DNA of 64,000 bases from Streptomyces eurocidicus (GCF_002891295.1 NZ_LGUI01000008.1:62001-126000); one strand, 5' to 3'; counted from the first letter of the stretch, positions 9,514 to 20,480 are shown. Made by a program: numbers and translations. Notes: generated by a model not told the origin, from the sequence alone.

Positions 9514-10176
9514 ATGCCGCACGCCGCGCACCGTCCTTCCCTCCGTGACTCCCGCCGCCGCGCCGGGCGGCTCGCCGCGGCGGCGGCGCTGTCCCTGTCC
9601 GCCGTCGCCCTGGCGACCCCGGCGCACGCGGCGTCGTCCTGCGAGGTCAACGGCGTCACTCAGATGGGCCCGGCCATCAACGGCACCGCGGGCGCCGACG
9701 ACATCGTCTGCTCGTCCGTCGACGCGGTGACCGTCGTCGACTCCATGGGGGGCGACGACACGTTCATCCTCACCGGGCCGGTGGACGGCCGGATCCGCAT
9801 GGGCGACGGCAACGACCGCGTCGCGCTGGAGAGCACCGCCGAGCTGACCGACCGCGGCGAGATCGACGGACAGGGGGACCAGGACGGGTTCGACATCAGC
9901 GGCAAGGTGCTCGGAGCCGTGCGCGGCGGTCAGGACAAGGACCGCATCCTCGTCTACAAGGGCGCCACCATGGGGTCGAGGACCGACCTCCGCGGCGCCA
10001 AGGGCGACGACGTGATCGACGTGGAAAGCTCCGTGGTGGTTCAGGGACTGGTCGAGGGCAACGAGGACAACGACGACATCCGAGTAGGGGACAACGAGGG
10101 CACGGTGGACGGCGGCCCGGGCACCGACCACTGCGTCGTGCTCTCGGGCAACCTCCCGGACAACTGCGAGTCCTGA
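9514..10176 (+). CDS. secreted calcium-binding-like repeat protein (paralogue 1)
   Basis: A 220-residue exported protein of unknown function. It has an Arg-rich N-terminus, a hydrophobic stretch and an AHA-AS cleavage site near residue 34. The mature part is rich in Gly/Asp repeats such as MGGDDTF, MGDGNDR, AKGDDVID and GGPGTD. These resemble RTX-type calcium-binding beta-roll turns but are less regular than GGxGxDxUx. One Cys pair lies near the mature N-terminus and another near the end. ATG 9514 is chosen because AAGGGA lies eight bases upstream, while GTG 9460 has no such site. A paralogue follows directly at 10463. Confidence 0.78.
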   Translation: MPHAAHRPSLRDSRRRAGRLAAAAALSLSAVALATPAHAASSCEVNGVTQMGPAINGTAGADDIVCSSVDAVTVVDSMGGDDTFILTGPVDGRIRMGDGNDRVALESTAELTDRGEIDGQGDQDGFDISGKVLGAVRGGQDKDRILVYKGATMGSRTDLRGAKGDDVIDVESSVVVQGLVEGNEDNDDIRVGDNEGTVDGGPGTDHCVVLSGNLPDNCES

Positions 10177-10287
10177 TCCCCCTGTCCCGCGCCCCTTCCG
10201 GGCTCCATGGACCCCCTGTCGGCCCGACCGGAGAGGAGACCGTTTGCACAGCGGAAGACCGGCGGCTGGCCGCCGCCACATAACCCC

Positions 10288-10320
10288 GCCCGCCGTGCGA
10301 ACAGCCCCCGCACGGCGGGC
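10288..10320 (+). terminator. hairpin after paralogue 1
   Basis: An 11-bp perfect stem (10288-10298 with 10310-10320) around an 11-base loop, between the two repeat-protein genes. There is no long U tract, which is common in Streptomyces terminators. Confidence 0.6.
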
Positions 10321-10462
10321 GGTTCCCTGCCCCGGTTCACCCCTTTGTGTGGCGTATATATCGCTTTGAGGGGGCGGCTTCCGGGGAGGCTCCGGGGGCG
10401 GCCGGGCCTCCGGGGGCTCCGGAGCCGCTTCCGGGGAGCCGAGGGTGAAGGGGGCGGTGGCC

Positions 10463-11077
10463 GTGCCGCACGCCAGGAGAGACACCGCACGAGCCGTCAG
10501 GGCCGCGCTCCGGCGCGCCGCCCTCGTCGCGGCGCCCGCCCTGACGGCGCTGCTGGCCCTGGCGGTCGCCCCGTCCGCCGCGCCGGCCCCGGCCGGCGGC
10601 CCGACGGTCTGCACGGTCGACGGCATCCTCCAGCCGGGGCCCGACGTCCTGGGTACCGAGTCCGCGGACCGGATCGAGTGCTCCTCGGTGGCGGCGGGGC
10701 ACGTCGTCGACGGGCTCGGCGGCGCCGACGTCCTGACGCTCACCGGGCCCGTGGAGGGCGACGTCCGGGGCGGGCGGGGCGATGACACCCTGCTGGCCCT
10801 GCCGGGCGGCGAGGAGGCGCCTCGCGCCGGTCTGCACGGCGACGAAGGGAACGACACCATCCGGTTCGCGGACGGTGTCGAGGTGTCAGGGCTGGTGGAC
10901 GGCGGCGAGGGGGACGACCGGATCGTCGTCCGCGGCACCCTCACCCGCTCCGGCCAGATCTTCGGCGACGGGGGAGACGACGACATCCACGTCCACAACA
11001 ACCAGGGCTTCGCCGACGCGCGGCCCGGCGCGCGGGACCTCTGCCTCGCCGACATGGGCAACCCCTGCCCGCGCTGA
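10463..11077 (+). CDS. secreted calcium-binding-like repeat protein (paralogue 2)
   Basis: A 204-residue exported protein homologous to the preceding gene. Both share VNG/VDG followed by a GP(A/D) turn, a first Cys pair, then (L/M)GGxDxxxLTGPV(D/E)G and several Gly/Asp turns (GRGDDT, DEGNDT, GEGDDR, DGGDDD). GTG 10463 is preferred over GTG 10445 because the protein then begins MPHA like its neighbour and AAGGGGG lies eight bases upstream. A hydrophobic signal segment precedes an Ala/Pro-rich processing region. The tandem arrangement points to local duplication. Calcium binding is inferred from repeat shape only. Confidence 0.76.
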   Translation: MPHARRDTARAVRAALRRAALVAAPALTALLALAVAPSAAPAPAGGPTVCTVDGILQPGPDVLGTESADRIECSSVAAGHVVDGLGGADVLTLTGPVEGDVRGGRGDDTLLALPGGEEAPRAGLHGDEGNDTIRFADGVEVSGLVDGGEGDDRIVVRGTLTRSGQIFGDGGDDDIHVHNNQGFADARPGARDLCLADMGNPCPR

Positions 11078-11104
11078 CGGGCCGCCGGGCGCCGCGGCCG
11101 GACA

Positions 11105-11150
11105 CACCGGAGGCCGCCGTCCCGAGCGGTGGGAGCGGCGGCCTCCGGTG
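11105..11150. terminator. bidirectional terminator hairpin
   Basis: A 15-bp perfect stem (11105-11119 with 11136-11150) between convergent genes, the repeat protein on + and the NlpC/P60 gene on -. It can serve both. Confidence 0.75.
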
Positions 11151-11168
11151 ATGCCGGTGCGGGGTGGG

Positions 11169-12020
11169 TCACATGACGCGGACGGCACCCGTGGGCGGGG
11201 AGTAGCTGAGGTCGCGCTCGACCACGCCGGTGCTGGGGTTCTGCGCGCCGATGAACTTGCCGCCGCCGATGTAGACGCCGACGTGGTACGCGCTGCCCGC
11301 GGCGCCCCAGTAGAGGACGTCGCCGACCTGGAGGTTGCTCAGCGAGACCTGGGTGCCCGCGGTCGACTGGTCCTGCGAGACGCGCGGCAGGTCGATGCCG
11401 ATCTGGCTGTACGCGGCCATGACCAGGCCGGAGCAGTCGTACGAGGACGGGCCGGTGCTGCCCATCACATACGCCTTGCCGACCTGCGCCTGGAGGAAGG
11501 AGACCAGGGTCGCGGCGCTGCCGGTGGCGTTCGACGACTTCGAGCCGGTCGACGTGGAGGCGGCCGCGGCGGCGTCCTCGGAGGTGCTCGCGGCGGACTT
11601 GGCGCTGAGGCTCTTGCGCTCGGTGGCACGGGAGGCGCGGGCCTCCTCGGCGTCGCGCTTCTCCTGGGCCTCCGCGGCCTTCTTCTCGGCCTCGGCCTTG
11701 CGGTCGGCCTCCTGCTTGGCCTTCTTGGCGGCGTCGCGGGCCGTGTCGGCCGCCTTGTCCTGCTCCGCGCGGACCGTGTAGTCGAAGGCGGTCTGCTGGG
11801 TGGCCGCCGCGCTCTGCGCGATGGAGGTGGCCAGGGTCGCGTTGACCGCCGGCATCTCCATGGTCGACTCGACGGGCTTCTCGGCGGCGGTGGCGGAACC
11901 GGCACCCGCCACGGCCAGAGTGCTGAGGACGCCACCGGCGACACCAGTGCGGACGACCCACGACTGGGTGGCCGTACGACGGGGCTTCCGGTGGCTGGTT
12001 ATATGCGCGTTGGGGGACAT
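11169..12020 (-). CDS. secreted NlpC/P60 peptidoglycan hydrolase
   Basis: A 283-residue cell-wall hydrolase. A signal peptide ends near residue 45 (GSATAAE). A charged Ala/Lys/Glu helical region of about 90 residues, likely coiled coil, follows, then a Ser/Ala linker. The NlpC/P60 domain spans about residues 165-283 with the catalytic Cys in YDCSGLV and His in AYHVGVYIGGG. Such endopeptidases cut peptide stems of peptidoglycan. I chose ATG 12020, giving MSPNAHITSHRKPRR. The frame stays open to 12086, and no strong ribosome site marks either start. It is divergent from nuoA and alone in its unit. Confidence 0.9.
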   Translation of the reverse strand: MSPNAHITSHRKPRRTATQSWVVRTGVAGGVLSTLAVAGAGSATAAEKPVESTMEMPAVNATLATSIAQSAAATQQTAFDYTVRAEQDKAADTARDAAKKAKQEADRKAEAEKKAAEAQEKRDAEEARASRATERKSLSAKSAASTSEDAAAAASTSTGSKSSNATGSAATLVSFLQAQVGKAYVMGSTGPSSYDCSGLVMAAYSQIGIDLPRVSQDQSTAGTQVSLSNLQVGDVLYWGAAGSAYHVGVYIGGGKFIGAQNPSTGVVERDLSYSPPTGAVRVM

Positions 12021-12600
12021 GGAACAACGGACTACCAGTACGCGCTGGTTGAGTTCAACAAAAGTGACGTGCGCCACAATTAGCATGTACGCGCCGAAAA
12101 TTCGGGCATTTGATCACGGGGACGTCACGGCCCCGGGCGGGTCGCCGATCGTCAACAGGCGCCTCAGCACGGTGTTTGGCCGCCGAAAGGGATCACTGGC
12201 CGCTCTATCACTCTTGCGGCTCACGTGTCGAGGCTACCCAGGGAATCCGTCTCCCGAACCTCTTCCCGCGTGGCGCAGCTCACGCCCCGCCCGTCCCTGG
12301 AGTGCGCTCGTGAACCGGGTCGCGAACCGGTGCCCGGGAGTGGCCGGCGGCTGTCACCGGCTCAGCGAACGGCCGTTCTTTATCACTTGACGGTCCGTAA
12401 GGCGAATTTGTGTGCACGTGGCATCTCTTGATAGGGGCGCACGCCCGCCACCTGCGCCAGAGCCCTGAAATGTCACCTCTGGTGATCACTCGGGCGCTTC
12501 GCGTACGAAGATCGCCGCTCATCCGACTTGATGATCGTTCGTCAGGTGGTGGAGATCACAAACACGGTGGCGCACCCCGTGTCGCAGATCACAGGCCGAC
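12021..12600. other. long divergent intergenic region, nlpC/p60 to nuo
   Basis: About 580 bases with no supported gene. The nlpC/p60 promoter and possibly a long leader lie here on the - strand. Several GATCAC/GTGATCAC words occur between 12481 and 12595. I could not find the conserved core of a c-di-AMP (ydaO) riboswitch, although such leaders precede some actinobacterial wall-hydrolase genes. Confidence 0.4.
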
Positions 12601-12605
12601 GGGCA

Positions 12606-12611
12606 TAGGAT
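12606..12611 (+). promoter_or_regulatory. candidate -10 of the nuoA-N promoter
   Basis: TAGGAT is a good Streptomyces -10 hexamer. It lies just upstream of the candidate Rex operator, so transcription would begin inside or next to that site. No good -35 is visible. Confidence 0.4.
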
Positions 12612-12626
12612 GCGTGCGACCCGGGC

Positions 12627-12644
12627 TTGTGAACTGCCTCACAT
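12627..12644. promoter_or_regulatory. candidate Rex operator (ROP site)
   Basis: TTGTGAACTGCCTCACAT matches the Rex pattern TTGTGAAnnnnTTCACAA with a perfect left half-site and five of seven bases in the right. Rex senses NADH/NAD+ in Streptomyces and is known to control respiratory genes including nuo. The position, about 105 bases before nuoA and just after a TAGGAT -10, suits repression. Confidence 0.6.
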
Positions 12645-12748
12645 ATGGGTGATCTTCGCGACGATCGCCCGCGAGCTCCCAGAGGGCGGTGCGCCCGCCG
12701 GGGTCCGGCAAGCCGGCAGTCAGCGTCGACTGGAAGGAGCGAGGAGCG

Positions 12749-13108
12749 GTGAACGCCTACGCGCCCATCCTCGTACTGGGAGCCCTCGGGGCAGGCTTCG
12801 CGATCTTCTCCGTGGTCATGGCCTCGCTCATCGGGCCCAAGCGGTACAACCGCGCCAAGCTCGAAGCCTACGAGTGCGGCATCGAGCCCACCCCGCAGCC
12901 CGCCGGCGGCGGGCGCTTCCCGATCAAGTACTACCTGACGGCGATGCTCTTCATCGTCTTCGACATCGAGATCGTCTTCCTCTACCCCTGGGCCGTCACC
13001 TTCGACGCCCTGGGGCTCTTCGGGCTCGTGGAGATGCTGCTCTTCGTGCTCACCGTCTTCGTCGCCTACGCCTACGTCTGGCGCCGCGGCGGCCTGGAAT
13101 GGGACTAG
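12749..13108 (+). CDS. nuoA: NADH-quinone oxidoreductase subunit A
   Basis: First gene of the nuo1 operon, encoding a 119-residue membrane subunit of proton-pumping complex I. Three hydrophobic helices are visible, and the conserved loop AYECGIEP with its Cys lies near residue 42. GTG 12749 is chosen because GGAAGGAG ends nine bases upstream and the length is typical. Thirteen bases separate it from nuoB. Confidence 0.96.
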   Translation: MNAYAPILVLGALGAGFAIFSVVMASLIGPKRYNRAKLEAYECGIEPTPQPAGGGRFPIKYYLTAMLFIVFDIEIVFLYPWAVTFDALGLFGLVEMLLFVLTVFVAYAYVWRRGGLEWD

Positions 13109-13121
13109 GGGGCACCACTCA

Positions 13122-13676
13122 ATGGGACTCGAGGAGAAACTGCCGAGCGGCTTCGCGCTGACCACGGTCGAACAGGCCGCCGGCTGGGTGCGCAAGTCCT
13201 CCGTCTTCCCGGCCACCTTCGGACTGGCCTGCTGCGCCATCGAGATGATGACGACCGGCGCGGGCCGCTACGACCTGGCCCGCTTCGGCATGGAGGTCTT
13301 CCGGGGCTCCCCGCGCCAGGCCGATCTGATGATCGTGGCGGGCCGGGTCAGCCAGAAGATGGCGCCCGTGCTGCGGCAGGTCTACGACCAGATGCCCAAC
13401 CCCAAATGGGTCATCTCCATGGGCGTCTGCGCCTCCAGCGGAGGCATGTTCAACAACTACGCGATCGTCCAGGGCGTCGACCACATCGTGCCGGTCGACA
13501 TCTATCTGCCCGGCTGCCCGCCGCGCCCCGAGATGCTGATGGACGCGATCCTGAAGCTGCACAGCAAGATCCGGGGCGAGAAGCTCGGCGTGAACCGCGA
13601 GGCGGCGGCCCGCGAGGCCGAGGAGGCGGCCCTGGCCGCGCGGCCCCTGATCGAGATGAAGGGCCTGCTGCGGTGA
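13122..13676 (+). CDS. nuoB: NADH-quinone oxidoreductase subunit B
   Basis: A 184-residue peripheral subunit that binds the terminal 4Fe-4S cluster N2, which hands electrons to menaquinone. The tandem Cys in GLACCAIEMM and later Cys in MGVCASSGG and PGCPPRP are all present. It overlaps nuoC by four bases (GTGA), so translation is probably coupled. Confidence 0.97.
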   Translation: MGLEEKLPSGFALTTVEQAAGWVRKSSVFPATFGLACCAIEMMTTGAGRYDLARFGMEVFRGSPRQADLMIVAGRVSQKMAPVLRQVYDQMPNPKWVISMGVCASSGGMFNNYAIVQGVDHIVPVDIYLPGCPPRPEMLMDAILKLHSKIRGEKLGVNREAAAREAEEAALAARPLIEMKGLLR

Positions 13677-14434
13677 GCGACCCCAAGAGCACCCCGAACG
13701 ACACCCCGGGGAACGGCCCCGGTCCCGGCGAGGACGTCAACGCCCAGGGCCTGCCCGGCCAGCGCGGCGACCAAGGCGAGGCCATCCGCGTCCAGCACGG
13801 CATGTTCGGCGCCCGGAACGGCGGGGACACCTCCGGCTACGGCGGCCTCGTCCGGACCGTAAGGCTGCCGGGCGACACCTCGCGCCCTTACGGCGGCTGG
13901 TTCGACGAGGTGGCCGACGAACTGGAGGGCGCCCTGGAGGAGCAGGGCCTCGTCCCGTCGAACGCCGTCGAGAAGACGGTCGTCGACCGCGGTGAGATCA
14001 CCTTCCACATCGCCCGCGAGCACCTGCCGCGCGTCGCCCGCACCCTCCGCGACGACCCGGCGCTCCGCTTCGAGCTGTGCACGGGCGTCAGCGGAGTGCA
14101 CTTCCCCGAGGACAAGGGACGCGAGCTGCACGCCGTCTACCACCTGCGCTCGCTCACCCACAACAGGCTGATCAGGCTGGAGGTCGGGGTCCCCGACGCC
14201 GATCCGCACCTGCCGTCGGTCGTCGACGTCTACCCCACCAACGACTGGCACGAGCGCGAGACGTACGACTTCTTCGGCATCGTCTTCGACGGCCACCCGG
14301 CACTGACGCGGATCATGATGCCGGACGACTGGCAGGGCTTCCCGCAGCGCAAGGACTACCCCCTCGGCGGCATCCCCGTCGAATACAAGGGCGCCCGGAT
14401 CCCGGCTCCGGACCAGCGGAGGTCGTACACCTGA
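13673..14434 (+). CDS. nuoC: NADH-quinone oxidoreductase subunit C
   Basis: A 253-residue peripheral subunit (30-kDa type). The family motif HERETYDFFGI with the following GHP lies near residue 190, and the C-terminus reads RKDYPLGG. The N-terminal 60 residues are Gly/Pro-rich and actinobacteria-specific. It is encoded as a separate gene, not fused to nuoD. It overlaps nuoB by four bases and nuoD by one. Confidence 0.96.
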   Translation: MSDPKSTPNDTPGNGPGPGEDVNAQGLPGQRGDQGEAIRVQHGMFGARNGGDTSGYGGLVRTVRLPGDTSRPYGGWFDEVADELEGALEEQGLVPSNAVEKTVVDRGEITFHIAREHLPRVARTLRDDPALRFELCTGVSGVHFPEDKGRELHAVYHLRSLTHNRLIRLEVGVPDADPHLPSVVDVYPTNDWHERETYDFFGIVFDGHPALTRIMMPDDWQGFPQRKDYPLGGIPVEYKGARIPAPDQRRSYT

Positions 14435-15756
14435 TGAGCACATCCCATGCGAGCCCCCGCGACACCACCGAGGGCACCGTCTACACCGTCACCGGCGGCG
14501 ACTGGGACGAGATCGCGGCGGCGGCCCAGCGGGCCGACGACGAGCGGATCATCGTCAATATGGGCCCGCAGCACCCCTCCACCCACGGTGTGCTCCGGCT
14601 CATCCTGGAGATCGACGGCGAGACCGTCACCGAGGCCCGCTGCGGCATCGGCTATCTCCACACCGGTATCGAGAAGAACCTCGAATACCGCAACTGGACG
14701 CAGGGCACCACCTTCGTCACGCGCATGGACTACCTCACCTCGTTCTACAACGAGACGGCGTACTGCCTGGGCGTGGAGAAGCTGCTCGGCATCGAGGAGC
14801 AGATCCCCGACCGGGCCACGGTCGTCCGCGTGATGCTGATGGAGCTGAACCGTCTCTCCTCCCATCTGGTCTGCATCGCGACCGGCGGGATGGAGCTCGG
14901 CGCCACCACGATCATGATCTACGGCTTCCGGGACCGCGAGATGATCCTGGACCTCTACGAGCTGATCACCGGCCTGCGGATGAACCACGCGTACATCCGG
15001 CCCGGCGGGCTCGCGCAGGACCTGCCGCCGGGCGCGGTGGACGCGGTGCGCGAATGCGTCAAGAAGATGCGCCGGAACCTCCCCGAGTACGACAAACTCG
15101 CCACCGGCAACCCGATCTTCAAGGGCCGGATGCAGGACGTCGGTTACCTGGACCTCGCCGGCTGCCTCTCGCTCGGCGCGACCGGCCCGGTGCTGCGCGC
15201 CGCGGGCCTGCCGCACGACCTGCGCAAGGCCCAGCCCTACTGCGGCTACGGCACCTACGAGTTCGACGTCCCGACCGCCGACACCTGTGATGCCTACGGG
15301 CGGTTCCTCATCCGCCTGGAGGAGATGCGGCAGTCCCTGCGGATCGTCGAGCAGTGTCTGGACCGGCTGGCGCCCGGCCCGGTCATGGTGGCCGACAAGA
15401 AGATCGCCTGGCCCGCGCAGCTGGCCCTGGGGCCGGACGGGCTCGGCAACTCCCTCGACCACATCAAGAAGATCATGGGCACCTCCATGGAGGCCCTGAT
15501 CCACCACTTCAAGCTGGTGACGGAGGGCTTCCGGGTGCCGCCCGGACAGGCGTACGCGGCGGTCGAGTCACCCAAGGGCGAGCTGGGCGTGCACGTCGTC
15601 AGCGACGGCGGCACCCGCCCGTACCGGGTCCACTTCCGCGACCCGTCCTTCACCAACCTCCAGGCCATGGCGGCGATGTGCGAGGGCGGCCAGGTCGCCG
15701 ACGTCATCGTGGCGGTGGCGTCCATCGACCCCGTGATGGGAGGCGTCGACCGGTGA
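14434..15756 (+). CDS. nuoD: NADH-quinone oxidoreductase subunit D
   Basis: A 440-residue peripheral subunit (49-kDa type) that with NuoB forms the quinone pocket. The conserved MGPQHPSTHGVLRL with the quinone-site His lies near residue 44, and the C-terminus ends MGGVDR as usual. GGAGG lies eleven bases before ATG 14434. This is the only nuoD in the window; the second nuo locus has none. Confidence 0.97.
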   Translation: MSTSHASPRDTTEGTVYTVTGGDWDEIAAAAQRADDERIIVNMGPQHPSTHGVLRLILEIDGETVTEARCGIGYLHTGIEKNLEYRNWTQGTTFVTRMDYLTSFYNETAYCLGVEKLLGIEEQIPDRATVVRVMLMELNRLSSHLVCIATGGMELGATTIMIYGFRDREMILDLYELITGLRMNHAYIRPGGLAQDLPPGAVDAVRECVKKMRRNLPEYDKLATGNPIFKGRMQDVGYLDLAGCLSLGATGPVLRAAGLPHDLRKAQPYCGYGTYEFDVPTADTCDAYGRFLIRLEEMRQSLRIVEQCLDRLAPGPVMVADKKIAWPAQLALGPDGLGNSLDHIKKIMGTSMEALIHHFKLVTEGFRVPPGQAYAAVESPKGELGVHVVSDGGTRPYRVHFRDPSFTNLQAMAAMCEGGQVADVIVAVASIDPVMGGVDR

Positions 15757-16593
15757 GTGATGTCCAGCTGGGAATGCCCCGGCTTCCCGCGCCCGACTAT
15801 CCGGCCGACGTACGGGCCCGGCTCGACGGGGACGCCAAGGAGGTGATCGGCCGCTATCCCGACGACCGGAGCGCGCTTCTGCCGCTGCTCCACCTGGTCC
15901 AGGCGGAGGAGGGGTACGTCACCCGGACAGGCATCCGCTACTGCGCCGAGGTCCTGGGCCTGACCGTCGCGGAGGTGACGGCGGTCGCCACCTTCTACAC
16001 CATGTACCGGCGCGAGGCGGGCGGCGACTACCAGGTCGGGGTCTGCACCAACACCCTGTGCGCGGTCATGGGCGGCGACGCCATCTTCGACGGCCTCAAG
16101 CGCCACCTCGGCGTCGGCAACGGCGGCACCACCACCGACGGCAAGGTCACCCTCGAACACGTCGAGTGCAACGCGGCCTGCGACTTCGCGCCCGTGGTGA
16201 TGGTCAACTGGGAGTTCTTCGACAACCAGACGGTGGAGAGCGCCATCGCGCTCGTCGACGGGCTGCGCGCCGGCCGCCCGGCCTCGCCCACGCGCGGGGC
16301 GCCCCTGTGCACGTACCGGGAGACGGCCCGCATCCTGGCGGGCTTCCCCGACGAGCGGCCCGGCGCGGTCGAGGCGAGCGGCGGGGCCGGGCCCGCGTCC
16401 CTGGCGGGGCTGCGGCTGGCCAAGGGGAGACCGGCCCGGCCCGGGTGGGCCCGCCGCGCGGCGCGCCGCCGGGCGGGAGCGCGGACGCCGGCACCGGCCC
16501 CGCGGAGCACCCCGGCTCGCACGACGCGCCGCGGCAGACGCCGTCCGCCGACCCGGGGCACCCCGCCGGGCCGGCCGGCGAGGAGGGGGAGGG

Positions 16594-16597
<4 letters not shown>
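15753..16597 (+). CDS. nuoE: NADH-quinone oxidoreductase subunit E, apparent frameshift near the 3' end
   Basis: Thioredoxin-like 2Fe-2S subunit (cluster N1a) of the NADH module. Cysteines in GVCTNTLC and later in ECNAACDFAP are in place. The frame from GTG 15753 is normal to about residue 224 and then lacks any nearby stop. A second frame supplies the expected tail and ends at the ATGA overlap with nuoF. Adding one G to the run at 16424-16427 joins the two and gives 281 residues, about the normal length. Left uncorrected, the frame would run through nuoF out of register. The iron-sulphur domain itself is intact. Confidence 0.85.
16424..16427 (+). other. apparent one-base deletion in a G run of nuoE
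   Basis: The bases AAGGGGAG contain four G where five would restore the NuoE frame. Either a homopolymer sequencing error or a real frameshift. Confidence 0.7.
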
Positions 16598-17978
<1,381 letters not shown>

Positions 17979-17982
<4 letters not shown>

Positions 17983-20480
17983 CAGTCACCACGTCTGCCC
18001 CCTCCGGAGGGGGCGAGGTGGTTCCGCCGGAGGACCTCGTCTCCGTCACCATCGACGGCATCGCGCTCTCCGTCCCCAAGGGGACGCTGGTCATCCGCGC
18101 CGCCGAGTTGCTCGGCATCGAGATCCCGCGGTTCTGCGACCACCCGCTGCTCGACCCGGCGGGCGCCTGCCGGCAGTGCATCGTCGAGGTCGAGGGCCAG
18201 CGCAAGCCGATGGCCTCCTGCACCATCACCTGCACCGACGGCATGGTGGTCCGCACCCAGCTCACCTCGTCCGTCGCCGAGAAGGCGCAGCGCGGGGTGA
18301 TGGAGCTGCTGCTCATCAACCACCCGCTCGACTGCCCCGTGTGCGACAAGGGCGGCGAGTGCCCGCTGCAGAACCAGGCGATGTCCGCCGGGCAGGCCGA
18401 CACCCGCTTCGAGGGCCGCAAGCGGACCTTCGAGAAGCCGGTGCCGATCTCCACCCAGGTGCTGCTGGACCGCGAGCGGTGCGTGCTGTGCGCGCGCTGC
18501 ACCCGCTTCTCCCAGCAGATCGCGGGCGACCCGATGATCGAGCTGCTGGAGCGCGGCGCCCTCCAGCAGGTCGGCACCGGCCAGGACGTGCCCTTCGAGT
18601 CGTACTTCTCGGGCAACACCATCCAGATCTGCCCGGTCGGGGCGCTCACCTCGGCGGCGTACCGGTTCCGCTCCCGCCCCTTCGACCTGGTCTCCTCGCC
18701 GTCGGTGTGCGAGCACTGCGCGGGCGGCTGCGCCACGCGTACGGACCACCGGCGCGGCAAGGTGCTGCGCCGCCTGGCCGCCGACGACCCCGAGGTCAAC
18801 GAGGAGTGGGTGTGCGACAAGGGGCGCTTCGGCTTCCGCTACGCCCAGCGGCCGGACCGGCTGACCACCCCGCTGGTGCGGAGCGCGGAGGGCGTGCTGG
18901 AGCCCGCGAGCTGGCCGGAGGCGCTGGCGGCCGCGGCCGGGGGACTGGCCGCCGCGCGGGGCCGGGCCGGGGTGCTGACGGGCGGCAGGCTGACCGTCGA
19001 GGACGCCTACGCCTACGCCAAGTTCGCACGGGTGGCCCTGGCCACCCATGACGTGGACTTCCGGGCCCGGGTGCACAGCGGTGAGGAGGCCGACTTCCTG
19101 GCGGCCCACGTCGCGGGGCGCGGCCGGGACCTCGACGGTACGGGCGTGACGTACACGGCGCTGGAGAAGGCGCCCGCGGTGCTGCTGGTCGGCTTCGAGG
19201 CGGAGGAGGAGGCGCCCGGCGTCTTCCTGCGGCTCCGTAAGGCGCACCGCAAGCACGGCCAGCGGGTCTTCGCACTGGCCACGCACGCCACACGCGGTCT
19301 CACGAAGGCGGGCGGCACGCTGCTGCCGGCCGCGCCGGGCACCGAGACGTCCTGGCTGCGGGCGCTGGCCGACGGCACCGGCCTGGACGCGGCCGGGCAG
19401 GCGGCGGCCGGGGCGCTGCGCGGCGAGGGCGCGGTGATCGTCGTCGGTGAGCGGGCGGCCGGTGCGCCGGGCGTGCTGACCGCCGTGCTCGCCACCTCCG
19501 CCGCGACCGGTGCGGCCCTGGTGTGGATCCCGCGCCGGGCCGGGGAGCGGGGCGCGCTGGAGGCGGGGCGCTGCCCGGGCTGCTGCCCGGCGGGCGGCCC
19601 GCCACCGATCCGCGCGCGCGGGAGGAGACGGCGGCCGCCTGGGGCGTCGCCGAACTCCCGCGCGGCACCGGCCGGGACACCGGGCAGATCGTCGAGGCCG
19701 CGGCCGGCGGCGAGCTGGGCGCCCTGCTCGTGGGCGGTGTGGAGGTCGCCGACCTGCCGGACCCGCGGCGGGCGCGCGAGGCGCTGGCCGCCATCGGCTT
19801 CCTCGTCAGCCTGGAGCAGCGGCCCGGCGAGGTGACGGACCGGGCGGACGTGGTGCTGCCGGTCGCCGCCGTGGCCGAGAAGGCGGGCACGTTCCTGAAC
19901 TGGGAGGGCCGGGCGAGGCCCTTCGAGGCGGCCGTCCGGCCCGAGCACCTGGCCCGGGCCGCCCTGCCGCCGGACGCCCGGGTGCTGAACATGCTGGCCG
20001 ACGCCATGGACGTACGCCTGGCGCTGCCGGACACCGGCGCCGTACGGGCGGAGCTGGACCGGCTCGGGCCGTGGCGCGGCGCCCACGCGGCCGCCCCGCC
20101 GAGCCGGACCGCCCGGCCCCGCGGCCGGGCCGGGCGAGGCCCTGCTGGCGGGCCACCGGATGCTGCTCGACCTGGGCCGGCTCCAGGAGGGCGACGACGC
20201 GCTGGCCGGCACCCGGCACGAGGCGCTCGCCCGGCTGTCCGCGACCACGGCCGCGGAGGCCGGGGTGCGCGACGGGGAGCCGCTCGCGGTGACCGGCCCG
20301 GTGGGCACGGTCCGGCTGCCGCTGCGGATCACCGCCATGCCGGACCGGGTGGTGTGGCTCCCGCTGAACTCCGTGGGCGGCGGCGTCGCCGGTGATACGG
20401 GGACCCGCCCGGGTGAGCTCGTACGGATCGGCCCGGCCGCCGGCGAGGACACCGGAACCGAGACACCGGAGGCGCGGTAG
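17979..20480 (+). CDS. nuoG: NADH-quinone oxidoreductase subunit G, split by apparent frameshifts
   Basis: Large iron-sulphur subunit of the NADH module, about 834 residues when repaired. The N-terminal 2Fe-2S domain (RFCDHPLLDPAGACRQC), the Cys-rich ligands in CPVCDKGGECPLQ and the 4Fe-4S region (CVLCARC, CEHCAGGC) are in the first frame. This frame loses register at the G run 19565-19568 and stops at 19835. The second frame carries the molybdopterin-like domain (GFLVSLEQRPGEVTDRADVVLPV). A third frame carries the end (HRMLLDLGRLQEGDDALAG to 20480). Missing bases near 20094-20134 would explain the last switch. If real, NuoG would be truncated and Nuo1 crippled. Confidence 0.85.
19565..19568 (+). 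other. apparent one-base deletion in a G run of nuoG
   Basis: GGCGGGGCGC has four G. Five would continue the expected NuoG sequence as EAGALPGLLPGG instead of EAGRCPGC. Confidence 0.7.
20094..20134 (+). other. second frame disturbance in nuoG
   Basis: The frame must change again between about 20085 and 20140. One extra C in the run at 20094-20097 and one extra G in the run at 20132-20134 would pass through the plausible sequence PAEPDRPAPRPG and restore GEALLAGH. The exact positions are uncertain. Confidence 0.55.

Noticed and set aside
12021..12600. A c-di-AMP (ydaO) riboswitch ahead of the NlpC/P60 gene
   Set aside because: The leader is long and wall-hydrolase genes often have one, but the conserved GGGGGA, GGGGTGAAT and CAGCTAACC cores could not be found on the - strand.
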